NCBI RefSeq assembly: GCF_003208435.1
Contig: NZ_QKMF01000007.1
Span: 1-64,000, forward strand
Reading direction: 5' to 3'
Source of the DNA: Pelagimonas varians
GTDB taxonomy: Bacteria > Pseudomonadota > Alphaproteobacteria > Rhodobacterales > Rhodobacteraceae
Length of the DNA: 64,000 nucleotides
Notes under the pieces: model-generated
Told to the model about the DNA's origin: nothing
Databases searched by the model: none
The model's input: the letters and a program-made list of their open reading frames with translations, nothing else
Translations under genes and position numbers: made by a program
Part shown: piece after piece, positions 53,327 through 63,099 of the stretch
Position numbering within the stretch: position 1 is the stretch's first letter
Layout: every line of letters begins with the position of its first letter

Positions 53327-54241
53327 CTAAGGCAGCCGGAAATCCGCAACAATTGGATAGTGATCCGAGGGCCAGTCCCCCTCAAATTTTTGGCGCACCA
53401 CCCACGGTCCGCCAATTTGTTCGATCTGCGGGGCGCTGCCGATCCGGTCAATCGCACCATACAGGCCAAGACCGGCATTAAAGTGAAAGGTTGCCCCAAC
53501 CGCTTCGCTTATTTTCAGACCAGCCCTGCGCAGAATATGAACAGCAACACCATCGCTCAGCGCATTGGTATCGCCCATGGCGAACACCGGATCGCCGCGT
53601 TCCAAGGCGGGCGCAATCCGCTGCGCAAGGGCATGCGCCGCAGTTTGGCGTTTGTCTGAGTCGTGATAGTGAAAATGAAGATTATAGACGTAGAAATTTC
53701 GCCTCTGTCGGTCCGAAAACTTGGCCCATGAACAATAGTATATCCAAAAAGCGGGCGACGCAGTTTCCTGCGCGATCTCAGACGGGTCATCGAAATAGAA
53801 CCACCCCTGATCCAGCAGCGTCAACCGGTCTTTGCGATAGAAAATCGGCTGACGTGTTGGAAAGACCTGCCAGTCACCGGTGGCAGCAATGGCATAGTCA
53901 GAATTGCGCGTTTGCAAAAACTCTTGCGCCAGATTGACAGACCGGTCTTCGGTGGCCCCCATGCTGACCATCTCTTGAAAGGCGACGATATCCGCATCCA
54001 TGGCCTTGAACGTCGCATCCAGCGCCTCTTTGCGGCGGTCCCAATCCGCAAGCGACCATGCACCATTGTCACGATCCGACCGGATGAAATGCACGTTGTG
54101 CGATGCGAGCCGAAGACTGTCTGCCACCCGATCGGGCACCAAAGGGCCCTGCGGTGGCGGTGACAAGGACGCACAACTAGCGAGTACAAAACAAAAGGTC
54201 AGGTAGGTCATTGCCCCCCTGACTTTTTGAAAAATGCGCAT
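53327..54241 (-). CDS. Endonuclease/exonuclease/phosphatase family lipoprotein
   Basis: This 304-residue protein of the EEP superfamily is a probable lipoprotein. The N-terminus MRIFQKVRGAMTYLTFCFVLASC has a basic region, a hydrophobic stretch and a lipobox ending at C23. The catalytic domain shows LASHNVHFIRSD, DIVAFQEMVS (metal glutamate), NLHFHYHDSD, AMGDTNALSDGV and SDHYPIVADF (terminal Asp-His). Substrates in the superfamily range from DNA to phospholipids and sugars. A shorter start at 54211 is possible but would lose the basic n-region. Confidence 0.82.
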   Translation of the reverse strand: MRIFQKVRGAMTYLTFCFVLASCASLSPPPQGPLVPDRVADSLRLASHNVHFIRSDRDNGAWSLADWDRRKEALDATFKAMDADIVAFQEMVSMGATEDRSVNLAQEFLQTRNSDYAIAATGDWQVFPTRQPIFYRKDRLTLLDQGWFYFDDPSEIAQETASPAFWIYYCSWAKFSDRQRRNFYVYNLHFHYHDSDKRQTAAHALAQRIAPALERGDPVFAMGDTNALSDGVAVHILRRAGLKISEAVGATFHFNAGLGLYGAIDRIGSAPQIEQIGGPWVVRQKFEGDWPSDHYPIVADFRLP

Positions 54242-54277
54242 TTGGTCATGCCCCGTGACTAGATCACGGAAATATAT

Positions 54278-56122
54278 TCAATATCCGCTATCCGAAATCA
54301 AGACTTTGTGCCCCGGACTGACCTCTTTGTATTCAGACGGTCCGGCCTGATAGCCAACCGGATGAATGGGGGACGGAATCGGTTTGAAATTCAGATCTTT
54401 TTCCGATTTCCGCTTGCGCGGATCTGCAATGGGAACCGCGCTCATCAAAGCTTTGGTATAAGCGTGTTGCGGATTTTCGAACACGGCGCGGCGCGGTCCG
54501 AGTTCGACAATACGGCCAAGATACATCACTCCAACATGGTGGCTGACCCGTTCAACAACCGCCATATCGTGGCTGATAAACAAATAGCCAAGCCCCAGTT
54601 CCGCCTGCAATTCCATCATCAAATTAATGACTTGAGCCTGCACCGAAACATCCAGAGCGGACACGGCTTCGTCGGCGACAATCAGTTTCGGGTTCAGGGC
54701 AAGGGCGCGCGCAATGGCGATCCGCTGACGCTGCCCGCCGGACAATTCATGCGGATACCGGCGCATAAAGCTGCGCGGCAGTTCCACCCGGTCAAACAGA
54801 TTGGCAACGCGGTCGTGCAATTCACTGCCCGAAGCGGTGCCATAATTCAGCATCGGTTCGGAAACCTGATCAATCAGTGACATCTGCGGGTTCAGCGAGG
54901 CAAACGGATCTTGAAAGATCATCTGCATATCCTGACGGACTTTGTGCAGGGCCTTGTTGTCCAAAGACATCACATCACAGCAGTCAAATTCAACCTGACC
55001 GGACTGCGGTTCAACCAGACGCAAAATCGAGCGGCCAGCCGTGGACTTTCCGCAGCCGGATTCGCCAACCAGACTTAGGGTTTGGCCCTTGTTGATGGTA
55101 AATGACAAATCCTCGACCGCATGCACATTGGCGACGGTGCGGCGGAAAAAGCCCCCCTTGACCGCGAAGCGTGTGGTCAGGTTTGATACTTTCAGCAAGG
55201 TTTCATTGGTACCGACGATGGGCTGAGGAACATGGTCCTCTTGCCCGACCAGACGCATGGGTTCTGGCAGATCCTTGCCTGTCATTTCGCCCAGTTTGGG
55301 AACCGCGGCCAACAGCGCCTGAGTATAGGGATGCTGCGGGTTCTCGAAGATTTCTTCGACTGTCCCCTCTTCGACCTTGTTGCCACGGAACATGACAACA
55401 ACGCGGTCCGCCATCTGTGCCACAACCGCCATGTCATGGGTGATGAACATCACAGCCGTGCCGGTTTCGCGTTTCAAACGATCCATCAACGCCAGAATTT
55501 CTGCTTGGATGGTCACATCCAAGGCTGTTGTCGGCTCATCCGCAATCAAAAGGCGCGGTTTACAGGCCAAAGCCATGGCGATCACAACACGCTGGCGCAT
55601 ACCGCCGGACAATTCATGCGGGTATTGATCCAACCGGCGCTCTGGCTCCGGAATGCGCACTTGGCGCAGAAGGTCCAACGCACGTTCTTTTGCATCATCC
55701 TTATTGAGACCCAAATGCACCCGGAGCCCCTCGGTCAGTTGGCGGCCAACGGTGAACACGGGGTTCAGGGCAGTCATCGGCTCTTGAAAGATCATCCCGA
55801 TCTCGTCGCCGCGAATCCCGCGCATTTTATTTTGGTCAACGGTTGTCAGATCAATCTGCTCGCCATTGCGGCGATCAAAAAGCAGGCGACCGCCTGAAAT
55901 TTCACCACCGCCATATTCGACAAGGCGCATCAAAGACAGGGAAGAGACCGATTTCCCGGACCCTGATTCTCCGACAACACAGACGGTTTCACCAGCGCCA
56001 ACTTCGAACGAGACGTCCTCGACACCGATCACCGGGCCATCTTTTGTCTGAAATTCTACCCGCAGCTTTTCAATTTTGGCTACAGGACCAGTGTTTTTCT
56101 CTGTCGGGGCCGCATCAAGCAT
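54278..56122 (-). CDS. Peptide ABC transporter ATPase, two fused nucleotide-binding domains
   Basis: This is a 614-residue protein made of two peptide-type ABC ATPases in one chain, equal to DppD plus DppF. The first has Walker [12 protein letters not shown], signature [15 protein letters not shown] and Walker [13 protein letters not shown]; the second has [29 protein letters not shown] and [14 protein letters not shown]. In the second Walker B the usual ADEP is ADEA. It is divergent from the binding-protein and permease genes, with which it forms a complete importer. Confidence 0.93.
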   Translation of the reverse strand: MLDAAPTEKNTGPVAKIEKLRVEFQTKDGPVIGVEDVSFEVGAGETVCVVGESGSGKSVSSLSLMRLVEYGGGEISGGRLLFDRRNGEQIDLTTVDQNKMRGIRGDEIGMIFQEPMTALNPVFTVGRQLTEGLRVHLGLNKDDAKERALDLLRQVRIPEPERRLDQYPHELSGGMRQRVVIAMALACKPRLLIADEPTTALDVTIQAEILALMDRLKRETGTAVMFITHDMAVVAQMADRVVVMFRGNKVEEGTVEEIFENPQHPYTQALLAAVPKLGEMTGKDLPEPMRLVGQEDHVPQPIVGTNETLLKVSNLTTRFAVKGGFFRRTVANVHAVEDLSFTINKGQTLSLVGESGCGKSTAGRSILRLVEPQSGQVEFDCCDVMSLDNKALHKVRQDMQMIFQDPFASLNPQMSLIDQVSEPMLNYGTASGSELHDRVANLFDRVELPRSFMRRYPHELSGGQRQRIAIARALALNPKLIVADEAVSALDVSVQAQVINLMMELQAELGLGYLFISHDMAVVERVSHHVGVMYLGRIVELGPRRAVFENPQHAYTKALMSAVPIADPRKRKSEKDLNFKPIPSPIHPVGYQAGPSEYKEVSPGHKVLISDSGY

Positions 56123-56406
56123 TGTTAGCGCTCCAAATCCATTTTCAGCGCCAAGGCTAGTGCCAGCCTCTGCGCAGTGTAAACCCCTTGCGCGAAAGTT
56201 AACTCTGGGTCAGCGCGAAAATTAAGGAACGCAGCCCTTGCAATTTGTTGTGCGAAAGTCTTCGATACCTGCAGTGTGGTTTTCGGTTTTGTGTATTGTC
56301 TCGGGGCAGCTCTTCCAGTTGGCCTTTGATTGTCCCAATCTCGATGCCACTCAGATCAATAATGGACGGGGGCAAAGACCCCTGCCCAACCAACATGGAG
56401 AGTGAC

Positions 56407-58104
56407 ATGAAACTCAAGTCTTTGATGCTTGGGGCCGCGGCGTCTTTCGCGCTGGCCCCCGCTGCTTTTGCTGATCGCGGCAGCGACGGCGAAGTCAAAA
56501 TCATTTATTGGCAGGCCCCTTCGATCCTGAACCCGTTCCTGTCCGGTGGCACCAAGGACGTCGAATCAGCTTCGATGATCATCGAGCCGCTAGCCCGCTA
56601 TAACGAAAAAGGCGAACTGGTGCCTTGGCTGGTCAACGAAGTGCCCACAGTCGCCAATGGCGGCGTCAGCGAAGACCTGATGTCGATCACGTGGAAACTG
56701 ACACCCGGCCTGAAATGGTCCGACGGATCTGCTCTGACATCGGCAGATGTTGCTTTCACCTATGAGTATTGCACCCATCCCGAAGGCGGTTGTGCACAGC
56801 TGACCAAATTCGAAGGTGTCACCGCAGTCGAAACACCTGACGACACCACGGTTATCATCAAGTTTGCCAGCGCGACGCCAAACCCCTATGGCCCGTTTGT
56901 TGGCGGTGAAAGCCCCATCCTGCAAAAGGCCCAGTTCTCAAGCTGCCTTGGCGCTGCTGCATCCACCTGCACCGAGCAAAACTTTAACCCGATCGGCACC
57001 GGCCCCTTTGTGGTTGACGAATTTAAGCCGAACGACGTGATCGTCATGTCTGCAAATGACAACTACCGCGATCCGGCCAAACCCGCATTTGCCAAAGTAA
57101 CCTTCAAAGGTGGCGGCAGCGCGGCAGCATCCGGCACAGCTGTGATGGAAACAGGCGAATTCGACTACGGTTGGAACCTTCAGTTGGCACCCGACGTGAT
57201 TGCCAAAATGGAAAAAGCCGGCAAAGGCAAACCAGTCGCAGGCTTTGGCCCGCTGCTAGAGCGCATCATGCTGAACAACACCAACCCCAGCGCCGAACTG
57301 GGTCCGGAAGAGCGTTCGGTTATCCGTCCTCACCCGTTCCTGAGCGATCCTGCGGTCTACAAAGCCATGTCCATGGCCATCGACCGCCCACTGCTGGTTG
57401 AAGTTGGCTATGGTCAAGCTGGCCGTGTGTCTTGCTCTTGGGTTCCGGCCCCTGACGCATTTGCAGTCGACGTAGAAGGCTGTGATGTTCAGGATCTGGA
57501 CGGTGCCAAGAAGATGCTCGACGATGCTGGCATCGTTGACACCGACGGCGACGGCGTTCGCGAAAAAGACGGTGTGCCTCTCTCCATTCTCTATCAGACC
57601 TCGACCAACGCTGTCCGTCAGGATTTCCAAGCGCTGATCAAAGACTGGTGGGAACAGATCGGCATGGAAGTCGAACTGCGCAATGTTGACGGCTCTGTCT
57701 TCTTTGGTGGTGACGCAGGTTCGCCTGACACCTTCCAGAAGTTCTACGCAGACGTAGAAATGTACGCCAACACCTTCAACGGCACCGATCCTCAGGCGTA
57801 TCTGGGTAACGGTCTGTGCGACAAAGCTCCGCGTCCGGAAACACAGTGGCAGGGTGAAAACATCTCGCGCTTCTGCTCCGAAGAGTTTGACGCACTGCAT
57901 GCTGAACTGTCGGCAACCGCCGATATGGCCGAGCGTTCGCGCATCGGTAAACAGCTGAGCCTGATGGCCTTCGAAGAAGGTGCGATGATCCCGCTGGTTC
58001 ACCGTGGCCGCCTGTCCGCACATTCCAACACCCTTGGTGGTGTTATCCTGAACGTTTGGGATAGCGAACTTTGGAACGTTGCCGACTGGTACCGCATGAA
58101 GTAA
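56407..58104 (+). CDS. Peptide ABC transporter substrate-binding protein
   Basis: This is a 565-residue family 5 binding protein with a signal peptide (MKLKSLMLGAAASFALAPA, cleavage after about residue 22, AFA). The region KWSDGSALTSADVAFTYEYC is typical. It delivers oligopeptides or related ligands to the permeases encoded next. GGAG just before the ATG at 56407 sets the start; the frame extends far upstream without family resemblance. A strong hairpin right after the stop separates it from the permeases. Confidence 0.94.
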   Translation: MKLKSLMLGAAASFALAPAAFADRGSDGEVKIIYWQAPSILNPFLSGGTKDVESASMIIEPLARYNEKGELVPWLVNEVPTVANGGVSEDLMSITWKLTPGLKWSDGSALTSADVAFTYEYCTHPEGGCAQLTKFEGVTAVETPDDTTVIIKFASATPNPYGPFVGGESPILQKAQFSSCLGAAASTCTEQNFNPIGTGPFVVDEFKPNDVIVMSANDNYRDPAKPAFAKVTFKGGGSAAASGTAVMETGEFDYGWNLQLAPDVIAKMEKAGKGKPVAGFGPLLERIMLNNTNPSAELGPEERSVIRPHPFLSDPAVYKAMSMAIDRPLLVEVGYGQAGRVSCSWVPAPDAFAVDVEGCDVQDLDGAKKMLDDAGIVDTDGDGVREKDGVPLSILYQTSTNAVRQDFQALIKDWWEQIGMEVELRNVDGSVFFGGDAGSPDTFQKFYADVEMYANTFNGTDPQAYLGNGLCDKAPRPETQWQGENISRFCSEEFDALHAELSATADMAERSRIGKQLSLMAFEEGAMIPLVHRGRLSAHSNTLGGVILNVWDSELWNVADWYRMK

Positions 58105-58112
58105 TGCGACTT

Positions 58113-58145
58113 CGGGTGCAGCATTGATGTGCTGCACCCGTTTTT
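58113..58145 (+). terminator. Terminator/attenuator between binding protein and permeases
   Basis: CGGGTGCAGCA (58113-58123) pairs with TGCTGCACCCG (58130-58140), followed by TTTTT. Placed 8 bp after the binding-protein stop, it should reduce permease expression relative to the binding protein. Confidence 0.9.
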
Positions 58146-58225
58146 ATTTATTGTGATGGGCGCGTAAATCCGGCCCTTCTCAAAAGGACTTAAAACCCCA
58201 TGAACCTAATGAACCGAGGCGCCGC

Positions 58226-59233
58226 ATGCTAACATATGCAATCAGGCGACTGCTTCTTTCGATTCCGACGCTTCTGTTCATCAGTTTCGTCATCTTCATG
58301 TTGCTTCAGCTGGCACCGGGCGACCCAATGGCCCAAGTGCCTTTGACTGTCCCACCTGAAGTTAAACAAAAGATGCGTGAAGCGCTGGGTGTAGGTGAAC
58401 CTGCACTGGTGCAATATTGGAAATGGCTGGTCCAAGTCTTTTGGATCGAACCGCAGGTGGCGATCGACGCCATGTTCGGAACCAGTTTTTCCGAAGGCAA
58501 ACAACGCGTGATCAGCTGGCAAACCCGATCACCGGTGATGGATATCGTCATCCAGCGCATTCCCCAGACCCTGTGGGTTGTTGGTGTGGCTTACGTTGTC
58601 GGCATCTTGATCGCCCTGCCCATCGGCATCTATTCCGCCTATCGCCAGTATTCAGTCTTTGATCAGGCCGGAACTTTTGTCACTATGATCGGTTTTTCGA
58701 TCCCGCCGTTCTTTACTGGACCGCTGCTGATTGTTGTGTTTTCGGTGTGGTTGGGTTGGTTCCCGTCGATTTATGACACCACACATGTGGTCAACGACTG
58801 GGCAAGCTTAAAAGAGCAATTACAGCAAATGATTATGCCGGTCATGGTGCTGGCGCTTCAGATCACGGCGATGCTCAGCCGCTACATGCGCGCCTCCATG
58901 CTCGATAACCTCGGTCAGGATTATGTACGCACCGCCCGTGCCAAAGGACTCAGCGAAAGCGTTGTGGTTCTTGTCCATGTCCTGCGCAATTCAATGATCC
59001 CCGTGGTCACAGTTATTGCGCTGGGGATTCCGTCAATCTTTGGCGGCGCAATCATCACCGAGAACGTGTTCAAAGTGAACGGCATTGGCCAGCTTTTGCT
59101 GACATGGCTGTTTGCCAACGACCTCCCCGGTGTCATGACCCTGACCTTTATCTTTGCGGTGCTTATCGTGATGTTCAACTTGATTGCAGATATCCTCTAC
59201 GGCCTGCTCGACCCGAGGATTCGCTATGACTGA
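58226..59233 (+). CDS. Peptide ABC transporter permease (DppB-like)
   Basis: This is a 335-residue inner-membrane permease with six predicted helices and the EAA loop YVRTARAKGLSESVVVLVHVLRN before the last helices. The start MLTYAIRRLLLSIPTLLFIS is the classic DppB opening. It overlaps the next permease gene by 8 bp. Confidence 0.93.
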   Translation: MLTYAIRRLLLSIPTLLFISFVIFMLLQLAPGDPMAQVPLTVPPEVKQKMREALGVGEPALVQYWKWLVQVFWIEPQVAIDAMFGTSFSEGKQRVISWQTRSPVMDIVIQRIPQTLWVVGVAYVVGILIALPIGIYSAYRQYSVFDQAGTFVTMIGFSIPPFFTGPLLIVVFSVWLGWFPSIYDTTHVVNDWASLKEQLQQMIMPVMVLALQITAMLSRYMRASMLDNLGQDYVRTARAKGLSESVVVLVHVLRNSMIPVVTVIALGIPSIFGGAIITENVFKVNGIGQLLLTWLFANDLPGVMTLTFIFAVLIVMFNLIADILYGLLDPRIRYD

Positions 59234-60194
59234 GACCATTGCCCCCATCGAAGCCCTCAAGGACAAAGGTCCGGACAAACCACCACGGTCACGCTGGAAA
59301 GACGTATGGGATCAGTTCACCAAACACAAAGGCGCTATGTTCGGCCTCGGGTTTTTGATTTTTATCACCCTTGCTGTTCTGATCGGTCCGCTGCTGTGGA
59401 GCGTTGAGCCGCAAAAGATCGACATCCGGAACAAGAACATGCGCCCGATCTATACGGCCATTTGGGATGCCGATGCCAAAGTTGGCTGGGAAAAACCTCT
59501 TGGCTCTGACCAACTGGGCCGCGATCAGCTGGCGCAAATCCTGTCTGGCGGCCGCGCCTCCATGGCCGTGGGTTGGGCGGCGATGGTGCTTAGCCTGTTG
59601 ATCGGGACAGCGATTGGAGTTGCCGCCGGTTACTACAAAAAGCTCGATGGATTGCTGATGCGGACAACCGATCTGTTTCTGGCTCTGCCGGTGCTGCCGC
59701 TATTGCTGTTGGCGGTGACCTTGTTCAGGCAACCGCTTACCACTGCCTTTGGACCCGAGGGGGGCATGTTCATTCTGATTGTGTCCATCATCTCGGTGAC
59801 GTCATGGATGCCAACAGCGCGGATTGTGCGCGGCGATGTGCTCGCCATCAAAGAGCGCGAGTTTGTGCTGGCGGCGCGGTCGATCGGCACCCTGCCCGGC
59901 AAGATCATTGGCCGCCACTTGCTGCCAAACGTGCTGTCCCCCATTCTAGTGTCTGCCGCTTTGGGCCTTGCTACGGCGATCATCACCGAAAGCGCGCTCA
60001 GCTTTCTTGGAGTCGGCTTCCCGTCCGACTTCCCGACATGGGGCAAAATGTTGGCTGATGCGGTGGTCCGGATGGAAGAATATCCCGAACGCGTCTTGTT
60101 ACCCGGTATCGCCATTTCATTGACGGTTTTGTCGGTGAACTATCTGGGCGATGGGCTTCGCGACGCTTTGGACCCCCGTATCCGCGGCCGTTAA
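59226..60194 (+). CDS. Peptide ABC transporter permease (DppC-like)
   Basis: This is a 322-residue inner-membrane permease with the DppC-type N-terminal helix (about 39-59) and large periplasmic loop (LGSDQLGRDQLAQILSGGR), then the EAA loop FVLAARSIGTLPGKIIGRHLLPN. The start at 59226 (MTETIAPIEALK) overlaps the dppB-like stop by 8 bp. Together with the divergent ATPase it completes the importer. Confidence 0.93.
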   Translation: MTETIAPIEALKDKGPDKPPRSRWKDVWDQFTKHKGAMFGLGFLIFITLAVLIGPLLWSVEPQKIDIRNKNMRPIYTAIWDADAKVGWEKPLGSDQLGRDQLAQILSGGRASMAVGWAAMVLSLLIGTAIGVAAGYYKKLDGLLMRTTDLFLALPVLPLLLLAVTLFRQPLTTAFGPEGGMFILIVSIISVTSWMPTARIVRGDVLAIKEREFVLAARSIGTLPGKIIGRHLLPNVLSPILVSAALGLATAIITESALSFLGVGFPSDFPTWGKMLADAVVRMEEYPERVLLPGIAISLTVLSVNYLGDGLRDALDPRIRGR

Positions 60195-60216
60195 TCCAAA
60201 TTTGGCAAAAAGTTTT

Positions 60217-60247
60217 CAAAAGGCGGTCCATCGGGCCGCCTTTTGTG
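60217..60247 (+). terminator. Terminator after the permease genes
   Basis: AAAAGGCGG pairs with CCGCCTTTT across nine bases and is followed by TGTGC; it lies about 25 bp after the permease stop. Confidence 0.85.
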
Positions 60248-60376
60248 CATTTTCCGGCAATGAATCCGGTTCTGCCAAACATAGAAAACTAAGAACATCG
60301 TCACGCGCAGCACCCCATGGCCAAAGCCAAAGTTCCGCAATTGGTCGCCTTCGGGGACAAAGCAACTATCCACACG

Positions 60377-60478
60377 CCGGTTTTGGAACAGCGTCCCATT
60401 ACTCATGCGAATTTGTGCATGCAAAACCCTTGCCAGACAGGTTTTCACACTCCAAACGGAACACTGTTCCAAAACCGG
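60377..60478 (+). promoter_or_regulatory. Long inverted repeat in the leader of the sulfur transporter
   Basis: Positions 60377-60397 and 60458-60478 are 21-nt inverted repeats (19 of 21 matching), enclosing 60 bases that can form a smaller stem AAAACC...GGTTTT (60423-60445 region). The inner part GGAACACTGTTCC is itself a perfect palindrome. The right arm ends on the GGAGG ribosome-binding site of the gene at 60487. It could be two facing operators or an RNA switch that hides the ribosome-binding site. Confidence 0.55.
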
Positions 60479-60486
60479 AGGCATCC

Positions 60487-61536
60487 ATGTTCGAATCGCT
60501 AGGCTTTGAAGACCTGACCGCGCCCCAAGTCGCAGTCTACTTCGCATTGATCCTTGGCGCGCTGTTTGGCGCGCTGGCTGAACGTACGAAATTTTGCTTT
60601 CGCCGTGGTTTGGTCGGGGAAGATCGTCGTCAGGCACTGGGCGTCTGGCTCACTGCATTGGCCGTGGCGGTGATTGGCACCCAACTTGCCGTTGGCTATG
60701 AGCTCATCAGTTTTGATGACCACCGCTTTTTGACATCTGACTTGCCGATCGCAGCTATTTTGGTGGGCGGTACCTTGTTTGGAGCGGGCATGGTTCTAAC
60801 ACGTGGCTGTGCGTCCCGCCTGACGATCTTGTCCGCCACCGGCAACCTGCGGGCTGTCACTGTTTTACTTGTCTTTGCCATCTCGGCCCATGCGATCCTC
60901 AAAGGCGCGCTGGCCCCATTGCGCAGCAGCTTGGGTGCAATCACCCTACCAATGGGTGACGCAATCAGCCTAGCGTCCCTGCCGGGCGGCGCATTGTTTT
61001 GGACCGGCGTGCTGGCCATCGCCGCCTTGGCCGTTGGCCTACGTTCGGGCAACCGCCCGTCCATGTTGCTAGCAGCGGCATTGATCGGGGCCTTGGTCCC
61101 CTTGGGATGGGTCGGCACCGGCTTTATTCTGTATGATGATTTTGATCCGGTCGCGATGGAAAGCCTCGCCTTCACCTCGCCTTGGACGGACACCTTGTTC
61201 TGGACCGTGGCGGCCTCGTCAATCCCCGCCAACTTCGGTCTGGGTTTGATTGGTGGCACTCTTCTGGGCAGCTTTGTCTCAGCCGCCGCTGCCCGCCGCC
61301 TGCAATGGCAAAGCTTCACATCCGCCCCTGAGACCCTACGCTACATTTCGGGCGCGGTGATGATGGGCATCGGCGGCGTTCTAGCTGGCGGCTGTACCAT
61401 CGGTGCGGGTCTATCGGGCATCCCGACCTTGTCCGTTGCAGCTTTGCTAACGCTGTTGGTCATCACCCTATCCGCCCTAACAACCAATATCCTAATGCGT
61501 CCGGCGGCAGCCCGCGCCCTTAGCCCGGCGGAATGA
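60487..61536 (+). CDS. YeeE/YedE-family sulfur transporter
   Basis: This is a 349-residue membrane protein with about nine to ten helices. It carries the conserved cysteine-glycine motifs of the thiosulfate transporter family: RTKFCFRRG (about 29-37), LTRGCASRL and GGVLAGGCTIGAGLSG. Relatives (TsuA) import thiosulfate. The ATG at 60487 has GGAGG 6 bases upstream; the frame is open for 112 codons before it, but without family resemblance. The inverted-repeat leader suggests regulated expression. Confidence 0.9.
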   Translation: MFESLGFEDLTAPQVAVYFALILGALFGALAERTKFCFRRGLVGEDRRQALGVWLTALAVAVIGTQLAVGYELISFDDHRFLTSDLPIAAILVGGTLFGAGMVLTRGCASRLTILSATGNLRAVTVLLVFAISAHAILKGALAPLRSSLGAITLPMGDAISLASLPGGALFWTGVLAIAALAVGLRSGNRPSMLLAAALIGALVPLGWVGTGFILYDDFDPVAMESLAFTSPWTDTLFWTVAASSIPANFGLGLIGGTLLGSFVSAAAARRLQWQSFTSAPETLRYISGAVMMGIGGVLAGGCTIGAGLSGIPTLSVAALLTLLVITLSALTTNILMRPAAARALSPAE

Positions 61537-61545
61537 TCCCGCAAA

Positions 61546-61613
61546 TTTCTTCTGTCCGAAAATATCCACGGGGGTGAGCCAGCCGAAAGGCTGGCGAGGG
61601 GGCAGACAGCCCC
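61546..61613. repeat. Dispersed intergenic repeat, copy 2
   Basis: It begins TTTCTTCTGTCC, continues GAAAATATCCACGGGGG, holds an inner hairpin GCCAGCC-GAAA-GGCTGGC and ends GGGGGCAGACAGCCCCC. It matches copy 1 at 13923-13983 in the flanks but not in the inner hairpin. It lies between the convergent YeeE and DUF3422 genes and may act as a terminator. Confidence 0.75.
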
Positions 61614-61664
61614 CTACCCGCTTCCGGAAAACACGCCCTTTAGGCAAGTGCCCTCAGGGGCGCG

Positions 61665-62963
61665 TTATAAATCCAGCCCGCCTTGCTCGACCTTGTGCTT
61701 GATCCGCCGTATCAACCACCAGACAACAGCGACGACCGGCAAAACGATCAGTGCTGTCATCATCCCTTTGGACAAGCCGACCGTTCCGGCAAGCGGATAC
61801 AAAAGGTACCCAACCAAGGACACGGCGTAGTAACTGATCGCCACCACTGACAGCCCCTCGACCGTTTCTTGCAACCGCAACTGCAACTCAGCCCGCTGGT
61901 TCATGCTATGGAGCAGCTGCTGGTTTTGCGCAGAACGCCCCACTTCTACTTGCGTGCGCAGTAAATCTGCTGCCCGTGTGGCCCGCTGAACCATACTGTC
62001 CAACCGGATTTGCGCGCTTTTAACGGTCCGCATCGCCGGATCGTAGCGCCGCATCATAAACTCTGCAAAAATCTGCCGTCCCTGATACCGCTCTTCGCGG
62101 AGAACTTCGACCCTCTGGTTCACAATCGCCTCATAGGCCCCTGTGGCCCCCATTCGAAACGACATTCGCGCTGACAGGCTCTCTAACTCCGTCGAGACCC
62201 GCAACAATGCCCGCAGTATTGTTTCCTCTTGACCGTTTTGCGTCACCATAAGATCCATCAAGCCGGTCAGCTCGCTGTCGATCTCGCCCAAACGCGGGCC
62301 AACTTGGTGCACACGGGTAAAGCCAAGCATCGACATGGCTTTGTAAGTCTCGATCTCGCACAAACGCTGCGCAATGCGCCCGGCACGGCGCTCTCCTACA
62401 TGCTCCCGCACAAACACGGCAAAGCGTTGATGCCCCGATGGATCAATGCGAAAATCCCCTGCAACAACGGCGTCATCGTCAAGCACAGTGCTCACCGCCA
62501 GGCTTTCAGGCACAAACCAGTCGGTCAGGGCGGTGTCCACCACCCCGTCTTCGGGTCGCTGCATGATCCGAAGCATCGCCGATGTCACCCGCACGCCCGG
62601 TGCTTCTTCTAACCAATCGCTGGGGAAGACGTCAAAATCAGTTGGGTCAAACGGCTTGTCACCCAAGCCCGGCAAAAACACAGTATAGGTCACAAATTCA
62701 GTGTGTTGCTCCCACTTCAGCGTATGCTGACCGATCTGCCCCGAATAATGTGTGGCCCCCGGCTGCGGGTGGGCCGCGCCATAGCGATCCAGCAAGGCCA
62801 TCAGGTGCACAAGGTCTTGCCCGCGGTCCCGAGACGCCGCTTCGCTAGGTTGTTTCAGCGCCAAATAGATCGCGCGGCATGGGGCCGTCAGCGATGGAAA
62901 AGGTCGGGCATGCAGCTCGTTAGCCAGTTTGTAGCGTAATGGATGATCTTGGATCGGGGGCAT
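61665..62963 (-). CDS. DUF3422 membrane protein
   Basis: This is a 432-residue protein starting MPPIQDHPLRYKLANELHARPF. The long soluble part has VHLMALLDRYGAAHPQPGA and YTVFLPGL; a coiled coil follows (about 250-345), then two C-terminal membrane helices (ISYYAVSLVGYLLYPL and MMTALIVLPVVAVVWWLI). DUF3422 is conserved in proteobacteria; its function is unknown. The start at 62963 follows the family. Its promoter region holds an 18-bp palindrome. Confidence 0.88.
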   Translation of the reverse strand: MPPIQDHPLRYKLANELHARPFPSLTAPCRAIYLALKQPSEAASRDRGQDLVHLMALLDRYGAAHPQPGATHYSGQIGQHTLKWEQHTEFVTYTVFLPGLGDKPFDPTDFDVFPSDWLEEAPGVRVTSAMLRIMQRPEDGVVDTALTDWFVPESLAVSTVLDDDAVVAGDFRIDPSGHQRFAVFVREHVGERRAGRIAQRLCEIETYKAMSMLGFTRVHQVGPRLGEIDSELTGLMDLMVTQNGQEETILRALLRVSTELESLSARMSFRMGATGAYEAIVNQRVEVLREERYQGRQIFAEFMMRRYDPAMRTVKSAQIRLDSMVQRATRAADLLRTQVEVGRSAQNQQLLHSMNQRAELQLRLQETVEGLSVVAISYYAVSLVGYLLYPLAGTVGLSKGMMTALIVLPVVAVVWWLIRRIKHKVEQGGLDL

Positions 62964-63003
62964 GGGGACATCCTCTGGGTTCGGGCGAACATGCGCAGAG
63001 CAC

Positions 63004-63062
63004 ACATCTTTGTAAAGATGTAATTCGTTTCATTTCAACATCTTACAAGAATACAATTGTAT
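63004..63062. promoter_or_regulatory. Palindromes in the DUF3422 promoter region
   Basis: ACATCTTTGTAAAGATGT (63004-63021) is a perfect 8-2-8 palindrome; its half ACATCTTAC recurs at about 63038, and ATACAATTGTAT (63051-63062) is another perfect palindrome. They lie upstream of DUF3422 and downstream of the DUF6314 stop, in AT-rich sequence, and suggest binding by a regulator. Confidence 0.45.
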
Positions 63063-63099
63063 ACCGAACCTTGCACATCACCGTTCAAAGCAGCCCGTC

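Noticed and set aside
60317-60502. 61-residue frame over the inverted-repeat leader
   Set aside because: Overlaps the repeat arms and the yeeE-like start in another frame; no ribosome-binding site or family resemblance.
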